NCBI RefSeq assembly: GCF_019704555.1
Contig: NZ_AP024745.1
Coordinates: forward strand, 4,286,501 to 4,350,500
Length of the DNA: 64,000 nucleotides
Origin: Actinoplanes sp. L3-i22
GTDB lineage: Bacteria > Actinomycetota > Actinomycetes > Mycobacteriales > Micromonosporaceae
Direction of reading: 5' to 3'
The first letter of the stretch is position 1. The number at the start of each line of letters is the position of its first letter. Positions 8,172-16,680 of the stretch are shown piece by piece. The notes beneath the pieces are model-generated. The model was not told the origin of the DNA. It saw only the letters and a list, made by a program, of their open reading frames with translations, and did no database searches. The position numbers were made by a program, and so were the translations under genes.

Positions 8172-10301
8172 ATGCTTTCTCGAGTCGGACACTTCTGCTT
8201 CCGCCGCCGCTGGATCGTGCTGATCGGCTGGCTCATCGTCATCATCTCGGGCGGCCTGGCCATCGGGCCGGTGCTGTCGTCGCTGGCGGCCAACCGGCCG
8301 TCGCAGGGCATGGAATCGAACAACGGCCGGCAGGTGCTGGCCGCCGAGGGGGACTCCTACAACCGGCTCTACGTTGTGGTGGACGGCATTCGGGGTGATG
8401 AGAGCCGGGCCCGGCAGGCGGTCTCGTCAGCGGCGGCCGACCTGCACGACATTCCGGGAATCGTCCGCGTCGATGCGCCGGTGTCGTCGAAGGACGGCGA
8501 CGGGCTCGAAGTCACCGTCACCATGGCGAAACTCGACCGGGGCGCGAAGAAGGCGACGCTGACGGCGGCTTCCGAACGGGTCAACCGTATTGCTGACGAC
8601 GTACCCGGAAGCAAGGTTTTGATCGGGGGTGATGAGCCTCAGGCGAAGGAGACGAATTCTCGGTCGCAGGGTGATCTGCTGCGCGCCGAGGTTCTTGCTC
8701 TGCCGGTCACGCTGATTCTGCTGGTCGTGGTCTTCGGGGGTCTCGTCGCGGCGTTGCTGCCGCTCACCGCGGCGATCGGGGCGATCACCGGGTCGTTTCT
8801 CGGGGTCATGGTTTTTCTGCGGTTCGTTCCGATGGACAGCACCGTGATGAATGTCGTGATGGTCATCGGTCTGGGGCTGTCGATCGACTACGGGCTGCTG
8901 CTGATCGCCCGGTTCCGTGACGAATTGGCCGGCGGGCATCCTGCGGACCTGGCGATTCGGCGCACCTGGGCGTCGGCCGGGCGGACCATTGTGTTCTCCG
9001 GGCTGACGGTCATGGCGGCGCTGGCCGGGATGCTCGCGTTCGACATTCCGCGGCTGCAGACGATGGGGGCCGCGGGGATTTCCGCGACGTTGATCGCGAT
9101 GCTTGCGGCGCTTTCGCTGCCGGCGGCGCTGATCGGGGTGTTCGGGCGGTTCGTCAGGCCGTCGCCGCGGGCCGTCGCCAGGCTGCGGCGGCGGGAGAAC
9201 AATCTGCACAACGGCTTTTTCTACGGGCTGGCTCGGTTTGTTCAGAAGTGGGCTCGCCTGGTGGCGCTTGTTGCGATTCTCGTTCTTGTCGTGGCCTGTC
9301 TTCCGCTGTTGGGGGCGCGGTCGAGGCTGCCGCAGCTCGACGGACTTCCGCAGGACATGCGGAGTGTGCAGGCGGCTCGGGTGCTTTCCGCTGAGTATCA
9401 GATCGAGGTGCAACCCGCGGTTTTTGTCCTGGCTCGCAGTGCGCCCGGCGACTTGGACGCCTGGGCTGCTCGGCTGGCGACCGTGTCGGGAGTGACTGCG
9501 ATCGGCGTGGCCCGGCAGGTGGGGCCTGGGCTGTCCACGATCTCGTTCCGGGTCGCGGGGGAGGCCCAGGGGGCGAACGCGCAGTCCTTGGTGCACGAGA
9601 TCAAGGCCGAGCGGCCGCCGGGTGGGCAGTCCTGGGTGATGGGTGATGCTGCTGTGCTGCTCGATCTCAACGAGAAGGTGCGGCAGGGGCTGCCCTGGAT
9701 GATCCTGGTGATGCTTGTGTCGATGGTTGTGCTGCTGTTCCTCATGACCGGGTCGGTGGTTGCGCCGGTCAAGGCGATTCTGGCGAATCTGCTTTCGATC
9801 GGGGCGACGTTCGGTGTCCTGGTGGCGGTCGTTCAGTTCGGTTGGTTGGCGGGGCCGTTGGGGACACTCACGCTTGGCGGGATTTCGCCGTACACCATTG
9901 TGGTGGTTTTTGCCTTTGCCTTTGGGTTTTCGATGGATTACGAGATCTTTTTGCTCTCGCGGATCAAGGAATTCGTGGACGACGGGCATGACACCGAGTC
10001 GGCGGTGCGGCTCGGGCTGCAGCGGTCCGGGTCGATCATTACCTCGGCTGCGTTGCTTATGCTTGTGGTTTTCGCTGGGTTTGCCAGTGCTCAGCTTGCT
10101 GATATCGAGGAGTTGGGGATTGGTTTGTTCGTGGCGGTTGCCGTGGACAGCACCCTTATTCGGTGTGTGCTCGTGCCGGCGGTGATGACGCTGCTCGGCC
10201 GGTGGAACTGGTGGGCGCCGCGGCCGCTGCGGCGGCTGCACGACCGGTATGGAGTGACTGAGCAGGTCGGGAGTCCCCGGGATCTGGCAGCCGCGAGGTG
10301 A
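8172..10301 (+). CDS. MMPL/RND-type membrane transporter
   Basis: 709 residues with the MMPL layout: TM1 near residues 14-38, a large extracytoplasmic loop, a cluster of TMs (about 170-340), then the same plan repeated in the second half. The proton-relay Asp-Tyr pairs are present in both halves (GLSIDYGLLLIARFRDE and GFSMDYEIFLLSRIKE). MMPL proteins export lipids or hydrophobic metabolites using the proton gradient. The second half uses noticeably more T-ending codons (GTT, CTT, TTT) than neighbouring genes, hinting at a different origin or relaxed codon selection. It is divergent from the kinase/regulator operon, which may control it. Confidence 0.9.
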   Translation: MLSRVGHFCFRRRWIVLIGWLIVIISGGLAIGPVLSSLAANRPSQGMESNNGRQVLAAEGDSYNRLYVVVDGIRGDESRARQAVSSAAADLHDIPGIVRVDAPVSSKDGDGLEVTVTMAKLDRGAKKATLTAASERVNRIADDVPGSKVLIGGDEPQAKETNSRSQGDLLRAEVLALPVTLILLVVVFGGLVAALLPLTAAIGAITGSFLGVMVFLRFVPMDSTVMNVVMVIGLGLSIDYGLLLIARFRDELAGGHPADLAIRRTWASAGRTIVFSGLTVMAALAGMLAFDIPRLQTMGAAGISATLIAMLAALSLPAALIGVFGRFVRPSPRAVARLRRRENNLHNGFFYGLARFVQKWARLVALVAILVLVVACLPLLGARSRLPQLDGLPQDMRSVQAARVLSAEYQIEVQPAVFVLARSAPGDLDAWAARLATVSGVTAIGVARQVGPGLSTISFRVAGEAQGANAQSLVHEIKAERPPGGQSWVMGDAAVLLDLNEKVRQGLPWMILVMLVSMVVLLFLMTGSVVAPVKAILANLLSIGATFGVLVAVVQFGWLAGPLGTLTLGGISPYTIVVVFAFAFGFSMDYEIFLLSRIKEFVDDGHDTESAVRLGLQRSGSIITSAALLMLVVFAGFASAQLADIEELGIGLFVAVAVDSTLIRCVLVPAVMTLLGRWNWWAPRPLRRLHDRYGVTEQVGSPRDLAAAR

Positions 10302-10433
10302 GCCGGCCAGCCATCGCCGCAGGGTTGAAAGCACTGATCGTTACAGGGCCGGCCAAACCACCTGCTGAGCGATGAACGTCGTTGGACGGCGTACCGTCGA
10401 TTGCCGGCGGCCGGATACCAGCCGGACCGGCCG

Positions 10434-10456
10434 CCCCCTGACCGGCTACCAGGGGG
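10434..10456 (+). promoter_or_regulatory. Hairpin sequestering ribosome binding site of XRE gene
   Basis: CCCCCTG (10434-10440) is the exact complement of CAGGGGG (10450-10456) with a 9-base loop. The right arm is the Shine-Dalgarno-like stretch that precedes the ATG at 10463. In mRNA this stem would hide the ribosome binding site and could limit translation of the regulator. Confidence 0.45.
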
Positions 10457-10462
10457 TAGGAC

Positions 10463-11632
10463 ATGAACGCGGCATTCGCCGGCGAACTCCGTCGGCTCCG
10501 TGAACTCAGCGGGCTGTCCTATCGACAGCTCGCCAGCCTCTCCACCGTCAGCCACACGCAGATCAGCGACCTGGAGCACGCCCGGCGCCGCCCCACACCC
10601 GACATCGCCCGGGCGCTGGACGAGGCGCTGCACGCCTGCGGCCGGCTCACCGCGATGCTGCGTACCCCTGCCCCGCAGGACGTCGAGGGTGAGCTGGAGG
10701 CGATCGAGCTGGCGCAACGTTCGGCCGCCTCGGACGTCAGTGATGGCACCCTGACCCGGCTGGAACGAGCCTTCGACGAGACGGCGCGGGGGTACGCCAC
10801 CGTTCCGCCCGCTGACCTGTTGCCCCGGGTGCGGCGCCACCTGCGCTACGTCGAGCAGCTCCTGGCCGGGCGTGCCACGCTCGGCCGGCACCGGCGGCTG
10901 CTGGTGGTCGGCGGCTGGCTGTCGCTGCTGCGCGCCACGCTGCACATCGACCTGCAGCAGCGAACGGCTGCCGGGGCGCACCTGAGCACGGCGGCCGAAT
11001 TGTCCGGGCAGTCCGGGCACGCGGAGATCGCCGCGTGGTGCCTGGAGACGCGGGCGTGGGACCGGCTGACGCGCGGTGACTTCCGCCGGGCCGTCGAGCT
11101 GTCCCAGCACGCGCAGGCCATCGCTCCGGCGGACGGGTCGGCGATCGTGCAGGCGACCGCGCAGGAGGGGCGGGCGTGGGCGCGGCTCGGCGATGCGCAG
11201 GCGACCCGGGATGCGCTGGGCCGGGTGGGGCGCATGGCGGAGCATCGGGAGATGCCGGAGCATCCGGAGCACCACTACCGGTACGACCCGGCCAAGGCGC
11301 ACAGCTACGCGGCGACGACGCTGGCGTGGGCGGGGGATCCGGCGGCCGAACAGGTCGCGCGGGACGTGATCACCGAGCTGGAGGCGGAGGGCGCCCGGCC
11401 GCGTCGGATCGCGTCGGCCCGGCTCGACCTCGGCCTGGCGCTGCTGGCCGGGAAGCCGCGGCCGGAGGAGGCGGCGCAGCAGGCCCGGGTGGCGATGCGG
11501 TCGGGCCGGATCGTGCCGTCGAACTGGTGGCGGGTGGTCGAGGTGGTCGACGGCGTGACGGCGAGCGGCGTGCCGGAGGCCGGTGACCTGCGGGAGGAGT
11601 GCGAGGCGCTTCGGCCGGCCGACGAGGGCTGA
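10463..11632 (+). CDS. XRE-family transcriptional regulator with C-terminal helical-repeat domain
   Basis: 389 residues. Residues about 4-60 are a lambda-repressor-type HTH (ELRRLRELSGLSYRQLASLS...HTQISDLEHARRRPTPDIARAL). The remaining 300 residues are alpha-helical and Ala/Arg-rich, resembling the TPR-like sensor part of large actinobacterial XRE regulators; helix pairs such as ARAWDRL and GRAWARLGDAQATRDAL support this. It is followed by two or more small genes in the same direction. A hairpin covers its ribosome binding site. Ligand and targets are unknown. Confidence 0.85.
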   Translation: MNAAFAGELRRLRELSGLSYRQLASLSTVSHTQISDLEHARRRPTPDIARALDEALHACGRLTAMLRTPAPQDVEGELEAIELAQRSAASDVSDGTLTRLERAFDETARGYATVPPADLLPRVRRHLRYVEQLLAGRATLGRHRRLLVVGGWLSLLRATLHIDLQQRTAAGAHLSTAAELSGQSGHAEIAAWCLETRAWDRLTRGDFRRAVELSQHAQAIAPADGSAIVQATAQEGRAWARLGDAQATRDALGRVGRMAEHREMPEHPEHHYRYDPAKAHSYAATTLAWAGDPAAEQVARDVITELEAEGARPRRIASARLDLGLALLAGKPRPEEAAQQARVAMRSGRIVPSNWWRVVEVVDGVTASGVPEAGDLREECEALRPADEG

Positions 11633-11826
11633 CCTTGCTGTACGCAGGTCTGCGTACGCCCCGCTGGCTGCTGCGTACATCCGCCTTCTACACCACGCGT
11701 GATCGTTCCGTAACGATCGGAGCAGCGGCGGCGGTAGGTAGAGATTTTGCTGGCCTGTCTGGCCTCCTTCGTTCACCGGCCTGCCCCGCCGTGCCAACCG
11801 CTCGGAGCGGCTCAGATGTGGAGGCG

Positions 11827-11952
11827 ATGACGATGCATGGGCGACGGCGATTCCTCGGGCTGATCCCGCTGCCACAAGTGGACGGCTGGGCGATCCCCAA
11901 CAGCGGCAGCATGCAGTTCGCGCCATGCGCGGGCCGGTCGCTGTTGTGCTAG
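11827..11952 (+). CDS. Small protein (41 aa) downstream of XRE regulator
   Basis: A short frame starting ATG at 11827 directly after a clear GGAGG (GTGGAGGCG-ATG) and ending TAG at 11952, encoding a 41-residue peptide starting MTMHGRRRFLGLIPLPQVDG and ending CAGRSLLC. It overlaps the start of the next gene by 28 bases. The strong ribosome binding site and position between the regulator and the cysteine-containing small protein support expression. Actinomycetes often place very small proteins after XRE regulators. Function unknown. Confidence 0.5.
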   Translation: MTMHGRRRFLGLIPLPQVDGWAIPNSGSMQFAPCAGRSLLC

Positions 11953-12203
11953 TGCCGCGCACGGATCATCAGGGCGAACGCCCCGGCTGGAGTTGCCGGG
12001 TGTGCGGCCAGGTGTGGCCGTGCGCGGTCGCCAAGGTCGAGCTTGCCGAGCAGTACCAGCGGTTCCCGCATGGACTCGTCGTCTATCTCAGCTCGTGCCT
12101 GATCGATGCGATCGACGACTGGGCGGCCGGCTCGGGCGGGCTGCCGCCGGACCTGTACGAGCGGTTCCTCGGCTGGTCGGACAAGCCAGGGCTTGCCGCA
12201 TGA
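11925..12203 (+). CDS. Small conserved actinobacterial protein with CxxC-x3-PC motif
   Basis: 92 residues. The hallmark is WSCRVCGQVWPC followed by a helical region with VVYLSSCLIDAIDDW and a C-terminal LYERFLGW. This pattern is widespread in actinobacterial genomes next to XRE/HTH genes and is sometimes labelled flavin reductase without evidence. The cysteines could bind a metal. Start ATG 11925 overlaps the preceding small gene; an in-frame GTG at 11949 is possible. It likely belongs to the same transcript as the XRE gene. Confidence 0.65.
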   Translation: MRGPVAVVLVPRTDHQGERPGWSCRVCGQVWPCAVAKVELAEQYQRFPHGLVVYLSSCLIDAIDDWAAGSGGLPPDLYERFLGWSDKPGLAA

Positions 12204-12275
12204 CAGCGGAAAGGCATCACGCAGGTAACGGGGCCGACAGCGAGGGGCCGATATGCGATACGACCGGAGGCAACG

Positions 12276-12482
12276 ATGACCGACGCGGCAGCCGATTCCG
12301 CATTCATGGGCGCCCGGGAGATTGCCGTCCGGATGGGCCTTTCGCGCCAGCGCGTCCAGCAACTTGCCGAACGCGCCGACTTTCCGGCCCCCGTGGTGTC
12401 GCTGTGCATGGGACGGGTCTGGCGAGCCGCCGAGATTGAATTCTGGTTACACACCTATCGAGACTCGGATGAGGGGAAGTGA
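12276..12482 (+). CDS. Small MerR/AlpA-like helix-turn-helix protein
   Basis: 68 residues starting MTDAAADSAFMGAREIAVRM. The segment MGAREIAVRMGLSRQRVQQLAERADFPAPV is a classic HTH_17/excisionase-type winged helix, and the aromatic-rich end (GRVWRAAEIEFWLHTYR) matches the wing and final helix of that family. Such proteins act as small regulators or recombination directionality factors. No integrase is nearby, so regulation is more likely. ATG 12276 follows GGAGGCAACG, a good ribosome binding site. Confidence 0.8.
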   Translation: MTDAAADSAFMGAREIAVRMGLSRQRVQQLAERADFPAPVVSLCMGRVWRAAEIEFWLHTYRDSDEGK

Positions 12483-12488
12483 GCGCTG

Positions 12489-12704
12489 ATGCCGATCGAC
12501 CAACCGCTGTGGCGGGCCGCCAGCAACGTCGCCGACCTACTGCTCGCCGACGACTACGCCTCGATCGAGGAACGCGAGGTCGAACCACTCGCCAGGACCA
12601 TCTGGCAGTTCCTGATCGACCACGGCATACCGGTCCCCGGCGACTCGGAAGCAAACCCGTACACCGACACCTGCGACCCCGTTGAAATCGGCCGATCCAG
12701 CTGA
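12489..12704 (+). CDS. Small hypothetical protein
   Basis: 71 residues (MPIDQPLWRAASNVADLLLA...), acidic and predicted helical, beginning 6 bases after the HTH gene stop and so almost certainly co-transcribed. The preceding GAGGGGAAGTGAGCGCTG gives a usable ribosome binding site. No motif is recognised. It ends the XRE-associated group of small genes; a YciI-like gene follows on the opposite strand. Confidence 0.6.
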   Translation: MPIDQPLWRAASNVADLLLADDYASIEEREVEPLARTIWQFLIDHGIPVPGDSEANPYTDTCDPVEIGRSS

Positions 12705-12755
12705 TCCTGATGGGCCGGAACGCCCCCGTTTCCGCTCCGAAAGCCAACTCGGTGG

Positions 12756-13016
12756 CTATCGCAGAATCGGGGACCATTCTCGCTGCCGCACTATCGTCAC
12801 GCCCGGCGTCGCGTAATACGGGTCCGCGCCGACGAGCGCATCGAGCTCGGCGGTGTCAGCCACGTCGAAGACCAGAAGGGCGCCGGAGTCGTCGGCGAAC
12901 GGCCCGGCCATCACGATTTTACCGGCCGCATGCAGGACCTTCAGGCGCTCCCGGTGGGCGGGCCGAGCCGCGAGCCGATCGGGGGTGTCCTGGAAAGCGA
13001 GTTCCACCAGATACAT
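12756..13016 (-). CDS. YciI-like protein
   Basis: 86 residues starting ATG 13016 (MYLVELAF). The YciI/YCII fold is recognisable from RPAHRERLKVLHAAGKIVMAGPFADD (conserved His and the GP-x2-DD segment) and the C-terminal PYYATPGVTIVRQREW. YciI domains are small ferredoxin-like folds with a His-Asp pair, usually of unknown or dehalogenase-like activity. The usual length is 85-100 residues. A longer frame to 13349 lacks sense upstream of the ATG. Monocistronic and convergent with the preceding small genes. Confidence 0.8.
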   Translation of the reverse strand: MYLVELAFQDTPDRLAARPAHRERLKVLHAAGKIVMAGPFADDSGALLVFDVADTAELDALVGADPYYATPGVTIVRQREWSPILR

Positions 13017-13174
13017 CGGAATCCTCGTCTCGTTCGTCAATGGACGCAGTCTAGAACCAGTTGTGCCAGGCGACGACGATGCCCGACAAAGCAAATTCAA
13101 AAACAGAAAGACGATTTGCGTACGCCGTGACAGCCCGTCACCGAGCCCACAGCGAACCATCCGGGCGCCCCCGG

Positions 13175-14440
13175 TCAGCGCGAAGCGGCTCGGCGATACA
13201 GCTGTCGCTGTGGGGATCCCCGGAACAGAAGTTCCATCCGGTCGGGTGTGAAACGTACGCGCATTCCGTCGTTGCCGTCCGCACCGTAGAGACCGTCGGT
13301 GGTGAGCGGAACCAGCCGAAAGTCTCGCCGACTCGGCCGGCTGAGCCACAACTCGCCGGCGCGGACGGCGACCTCGGCGGGGTCATACGATCCGGCATAC
13401 GCCGCGACGGCGGCGGGATCCGGCGACGGTGGTTGCCGGCGCGCATCGACTGCCACCAGCGCCCATTCGTACTCGGCGCGCAGCTCGTCGGTTGTCGCCG
13501 CGGCGATCATCCGCTGCAGGGCTGCCGCGTGCGCGACGTCGAGCGCCTGTGCCGGCGCCGCCGCGATGGTGGGCGGGACACCCACGCCCTCCCAGTTCGT
13601 GCCGGTGACCGGATGCACCGGGCGACCGTGGGAGATGCTCACCACGAAGTCGGATCCGACAGGCAACAGCTCGTTCAGGTTCGCGGCTCCGGCCGTGTCC
13701 GCGCCGACAAGCTCGCCCAAGCCGAAATGCCGTACGTGATAGGCGAACGCCTCGCCGGCGGAGTAGGTGTTGCCGTCGATGAGGACGGACAGGGGAATGC
13801 CGGAGAGCCGGCCGGCGGGCAGATGGGCCAGCGCCCGGGACTGCACCGCGGCGGTGCTTCCTTCGCGGAAGGTCATCAGTAGCTTGTCCGGTTCGAGGAA
13901 GTGGCTCACCAGGTACTGCACGGCCGGGGGTTCGCCGCCTCGGTTGCCGCGCACGTCGATGAGAATCGCGTCGGCACCACTGAGGAAGCGGGCCGCGGCA
14001 TCGTAGCTGGCGGCCGTCGCGTCCGGAACCCAGTCGAAATCGGTGATCCGCAGGTAGCGGACGTTGCCTTCCAGGATTCGCTGCTCGACGAGCCCGTAAT
14101 GGATACGCGCCGCCGCGCGGGCGGCGGATTCCTGGAGACCGTTGTCGCGGTCGTGAGATTTCCGCAGTGCGGCGTTCGCGTCGGGATCAACCCGCAGGCC
14201 GAGGTGCTTGTCGGCCGCGGCCTCGCGCATATCCGCGCCGATCAGCTCAGCGAGAACGCTCCGGCTGTCGGTCCGGTAGCGGCCTGCTCGCTCGGACGAC
14301 TCGAGGCGATCAACGATCGCCGGCACGATGTCGGGGAAGACGTAGTGATCGTGCAGCAGATCACCGACCGCTTTGCGGATTTCTTCGCGCTGGGCGGCAT
14401 CAACTTGATCAGCTGGCATCGAGCGATCATAGATGTGCAT
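13175..14440 (-). CDS. S41-family (tail-specific/IRBP-like) serine peptidase
   Basis: 421 residues from ATG 14440; ATG 14419 (MPADQVDAAQ) is an equally good start. The N-terminal helical domain (REEIRKAVGDLLHDHYVFPD) is typical of S41 proteins. The catalytic domain shows IDVRGNRGGEPPAVQYLVSHFL, the nucleophile motif NTYSAGEAFAYHVRHF, and the late segment GTNWEGVGVPPT. A C-terminal beta domain (about 85 residues) follows. No signal peptide, so probably cytoplasmic. The start overlaps or nearly abuts the upstream Rossmann-protein gene, suggesting one transcript. Confidence 0.85.
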   Translation of the reverse strand: MHIYDRSMPADQVDAAQREEIRKAVGDLLHDHYVFPDIVPAIVDRLESSERAGRYRTDSRSVLAELIGADMREAAADKHLGLRVDPDANAALRKSHDRDNGLQESAARAAARIHYGLVEQRILEGNVRYLRITDFDWVPDATAASYDAAARFLSGADAILIDVRGNRGGEPPAVQYLVSHFLEPDKLLMTFREGSTAAVQSRALAHLPAGRLSGIPLSVLIDGNTYSAGEAFAYHVRHFGLGELVGADTAGAANLNELLPVGSDFVVSISHGRPVHPVTGTNWEGVGVPPTIAAAPAQALDVAHAAALQRMIAAATTDELRAEYEWALVAVDARRQPPSPDPAAVAAYAGSYDPAEVAVRAGELWLSRPSRRDFRLVPLTTDGLYGADGNDGMRVRFTPDRMELLFRGSPQRQLYRRAASR

Positions 14441-14801
14441 CGCAGCCTGCCGGGCCCTCGCGGCTCAGATAGCGAACCGGCTTGCCGAGCGACTCCGCGT
14501 AGGCGATCTCCCGTCGGGTCGACTCACCCAGGTAGCCGCCCGGATCCACGATATACACCTCGTCAGCCATGCGAATCTTCTGGAAGTGCACGCCGCCGAG
14601 CCGCCCCTTCAGATTCGAACTGTCGATCGTCCAGTCGTAGCCCGGCAGCTCGGGCAGGCGGAACATGCCGAGGCTGATCACGACGCAGCCTTCCATCGTG
14701 AGCCGCTGGTTGACCTGCGCGAACTCCGCCTCGAACCTGGTCGAGCCGCAGAGCGTGACAACCTTCGCCTCGGCCGACCGCTGGTTCTCCATGAGGTTCA
14801 T
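14427..14801 (-). CDS. Small Rossmann-like protein (DUF4406/nucleoside deoxyribosyltransferase-like)
   Basis: 124 residues. The N-terminus VVTLCGSTRFEAEFAQVNQRLTMEG and the later ADEVYIVDPGGYLGESTRREIAYAESLGKPV match the general plan of nucleoside 2-deoxyribosyltransferase-like and DUF4406 proteins: a first strand with CGSTRF, and a D-x-GGYxG-x-S/T-x2-E nucleotide-handling loop. A hydrolase or transferase acting on nucleosides or nucleotides is possible but unproven. It overlaps or abuts the S41 peptidase gene downstream. Confidence 0.7.
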   Translation of the reverse strand: MNLMENQRSAEAKVVTLCGSTRFEAEFAQVNQRLTMEGCVVISLGMFRLPELPGYDWTIDSSNLKGRLGGVHFQKIRMADEVYIVDPGGYLGESTRREIAYAESLGKPVRYLSREGPAGCDAHL

Positions 14802-14832
14802 GATCGGTGAACGGGCCGGACAAGTCGATCGC

Positions 14833-15507
14833 TCAGGTCAGCATCCCGGCGATCAGCCGTGCCGCGACCGACGCCGCCGCGGCAACGGTTGAGATGATCA
14901 CCGCCACGGTCGCGGCGCGCCGGGCCCGGCTACCCAGCCACGCGGCGGCAGCCAGCCCACCGCCACACGGCAACCCGATGGAGAGAAGTCCCTCTCCGGC
15001 GCCGGTCAGCATCTCCCCAGGGTTGCCGGCCAGCAGACCCGGTGTGATCGACGCGATCATGAACACCACACCGATGACCAGCAGCCGGGCCCGCCGCGGG
15101 CGCCAGGCTTCCCATCCACGCTGCGGTTCCCGCCACAGCAGGGCGACCGCTACGCACGCCGCGACCGTGCCCACCAGCGCAACTACCCCCGCGAACGTGA
15201 CCCGGCTGGCCATCTCGTACGGCGCCAGCCCGAACAGCCAGGCGCCCTGAGCGTTGAACAGGTCCCGGATGGCGACCGTGCCGTACCCGGCGACCTGAGC
15301 GGCGAACACCATGCCGGCCGCGGCGGCCGGCCGGCGCAACTGAGGCCACCATCCCACCGCCACGCCCGCACCGGCCATCCCGGCGATGTACAACCACAAC
15401 GCTGCGGACCAGTACGGCTCCTCGGTCAGGAGCACCGCGACGGTGGCCGGCACCGCGCAGAGTACGAGCACGAGCCCTGCCACGGTCGTTGTGACGCTTC
15501 TCTGCAT
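14833..15507 (-). CDS. Integral membrane protein
   Basis: 224 residues with about six hydrophobic segments (for example TTTVAGLVLVLCAVPATVAV, SAALWLYIAGMAGAGVAVG, VTFAGVVALVGTVAACVAV, LLVIGVVFMIASITPGLL, ATVAVIISTVAAAASVAAR). There is no transporter signature. It is divergent from the oxygenase gene, sharing a 120-base intergenic region that contains a TCAGG-N5-CCTGA palindrome. Function unknown. Confidence 0.75.
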   Translation of the reverse strand: MQRSVTTTVAGLVLVLCAVPATVAVLLTEEPYWSAALWLYIAGMAGAGVAVGWWPQLRRPAAAAGMVFAAQVAGYGTVAIRDLFNAQGAWLFGLAPYEMASRVTFAGVVALVGTVAACVAVALLWREPQRGWEAWRPRRARLLVIGVVFMIASITPGLLAGNPGEMLTGAGEGLLSIGLPCGGGLAAAAWLGSRARRAATVAVIISTVAAAASVAARLIAGMLT

Positions 15508-15532
15508 GTCCTCTCAACGGTCCATGCCATCG

Positions 15533-15547
15533 TCAGGTATCGCCTGA
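15533..15547. promoter_or_regulatory. Palindromic operator, third copy of TCAGG-N5-CCTGA
   Basis: TCAGG-TATCG-CCTGA, flanked by G and T, in the divergent intergenic region between the membrane protein and the oxygenase gene. It has the same half-sites and the same 5-base spacer as the tandem pair at 3439-3477, suggesting the same regulator acts on both. Confidence 0.5.
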
Positions 15548-15627
15548 TAGCACGGCCGTCGTAACAGTCGCCCCGTACCTTGGAATGGATCTTAAAACGC
15601 TTTCTCTCCTCGGCTGGGATGTGAGAC

Positions 15628-16590
15628 ATGAGCACGCCGGACATTCCGCTCTTCGACATCAGCGCTTGGCGGGACGCCGGCATCCAGGAGCGCGCCGCAC
15701 TCGCCGCCCGCCTCGACCGTGCCATGCAGGACTCCGGGTTCTTCATGGTCAGCGGGCACGGCATCGCCGATTTACTCAAAGAGAACATCCGGGAGTCGTC
15801 CCGCGCGTTCTTCGCGCTGCCCGACACCGTCAAGCAGGCGTACGCGACGGGTGTCGGTGGGCGGGGATGGATTGCTTCCGGCCGCGAGGCGAACGCGTTC
15901 TACGGGGAGGTCGCCGATGCGGACAAGGCCGACCTGAAGGAGACCTTCACGCTCGGGCGTGACGACCCGGCCGGTGACCCCGCCTGGTGCATGGCGAACA
16001 TCTGGCCGGCCGAGGTGCCCGCCCTGCGCGAGCCGGTGACCGAGTACGCCGCGCAGATTCAGGACCTGTATCGGGAGTTGCTGGAGGTGCTGGCCACCGC
16101 GCTCGGGCTGGAACCCGGCTACTTCGTCGAGCGGACCAGGAACGCGCCGCACACGTTCAACATCAACCGCTATCCGGCGCTGTCGGTCACCGGGGCGCCG
16201 CTGGAGGGTCAATTCCGGGTCGCACCGCATACCGACTGGGGGATCCTCACCATTCTCGACCGGCAGCCGGGGTACGGCGGCCTGCAGGTGCAGACCCTCG
16301 ACGGCGAGTGGGCGGACGCGCCGTACGTCCCGGGTGCCTTCACGGTCAACATCGCCGACCTGCTCGCCCGGTGGACCGGCGACCGGTGGCGGTCCACCCG
16401 GCACCGGGTGCTGCCGCCGTCGGAGGCCGACCCGGACGAGGAACTGATCAGCCTCATCGTCTTCTGCGAATCGGACATGGATCGGGTCGTGACGCCTCTC
16501 GCGCCGCCGGTCGGTGGCGGCAAGGACTATCCGCCGGTGATCGCCGGCGACTACTACCGGGAGCGGGAGGCCGCGGCGTCGGTCGACTGA
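15628..16590 (+). CDS. Isopenicillin-N-synthase-like 2-oxoglutarate/Fe(II) oxygenase
   Basis: 320 residues. The N-terminal DIOX_N region includes LDRAMQDSGFFMVSGHGI. The iron ligands are clear: H201 and D203 in APHTDWGILTIL, and H259 in RWRSTRHRVLPP. The family's 2-oxoglutarate-binding R-x-S motif, expected about 14 residues after the distal His, reads L273-I-S275 here, so the arginine is missing. Family members hydroxylate, desaturate or cyclise small molecules. No biosynthetic cluster surrounds it, so the substrate is unknown. Expression may be set by the palindrome at 15533. Confidence 0.85.
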   Translation: MSTPDIPLFDISAWRDAGIQERAALAARLDRAMQDSGFFMVSGHGIADLLKENIRESSRAFFALPDTVKQAYATGVGGRGWIASGREANAFYGEVADADKADLKETFTLGRDDPAGDPAWCMANIWPAEVPALREPVTEYAAQIQDLYRELLEVLATALGLEPGYFVERTRNAPHTFNINRYPALSVTGAPLEGQFRVAPHTDWGILTILDRQPGYGGLQVQTLDGEWADAPYVPGAFTVNIADLLARWTGDRWRSTRHRVLPPSEADPDEELISLIVFCESDMDRVVTPLAPPVGGGKDYPPVIAGDYYREREAAASVD

Positions 16591-16680
16591 CGCCAACCGG
16601 TCGGGCCTGCGCGGATCTGCTTGATCTCCGCGGCCGGTTCTCTGGCAAGGCCGTCCGCCGGATTTTTCTCCGGACCAGGA

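Noticed and set aside
8427..10334. 635-codon frame antisense to the MMPL gene
   Set aside because: Arg/His/Gln/Pro-rich shadow of a hydrophobic protein; not protein-like.
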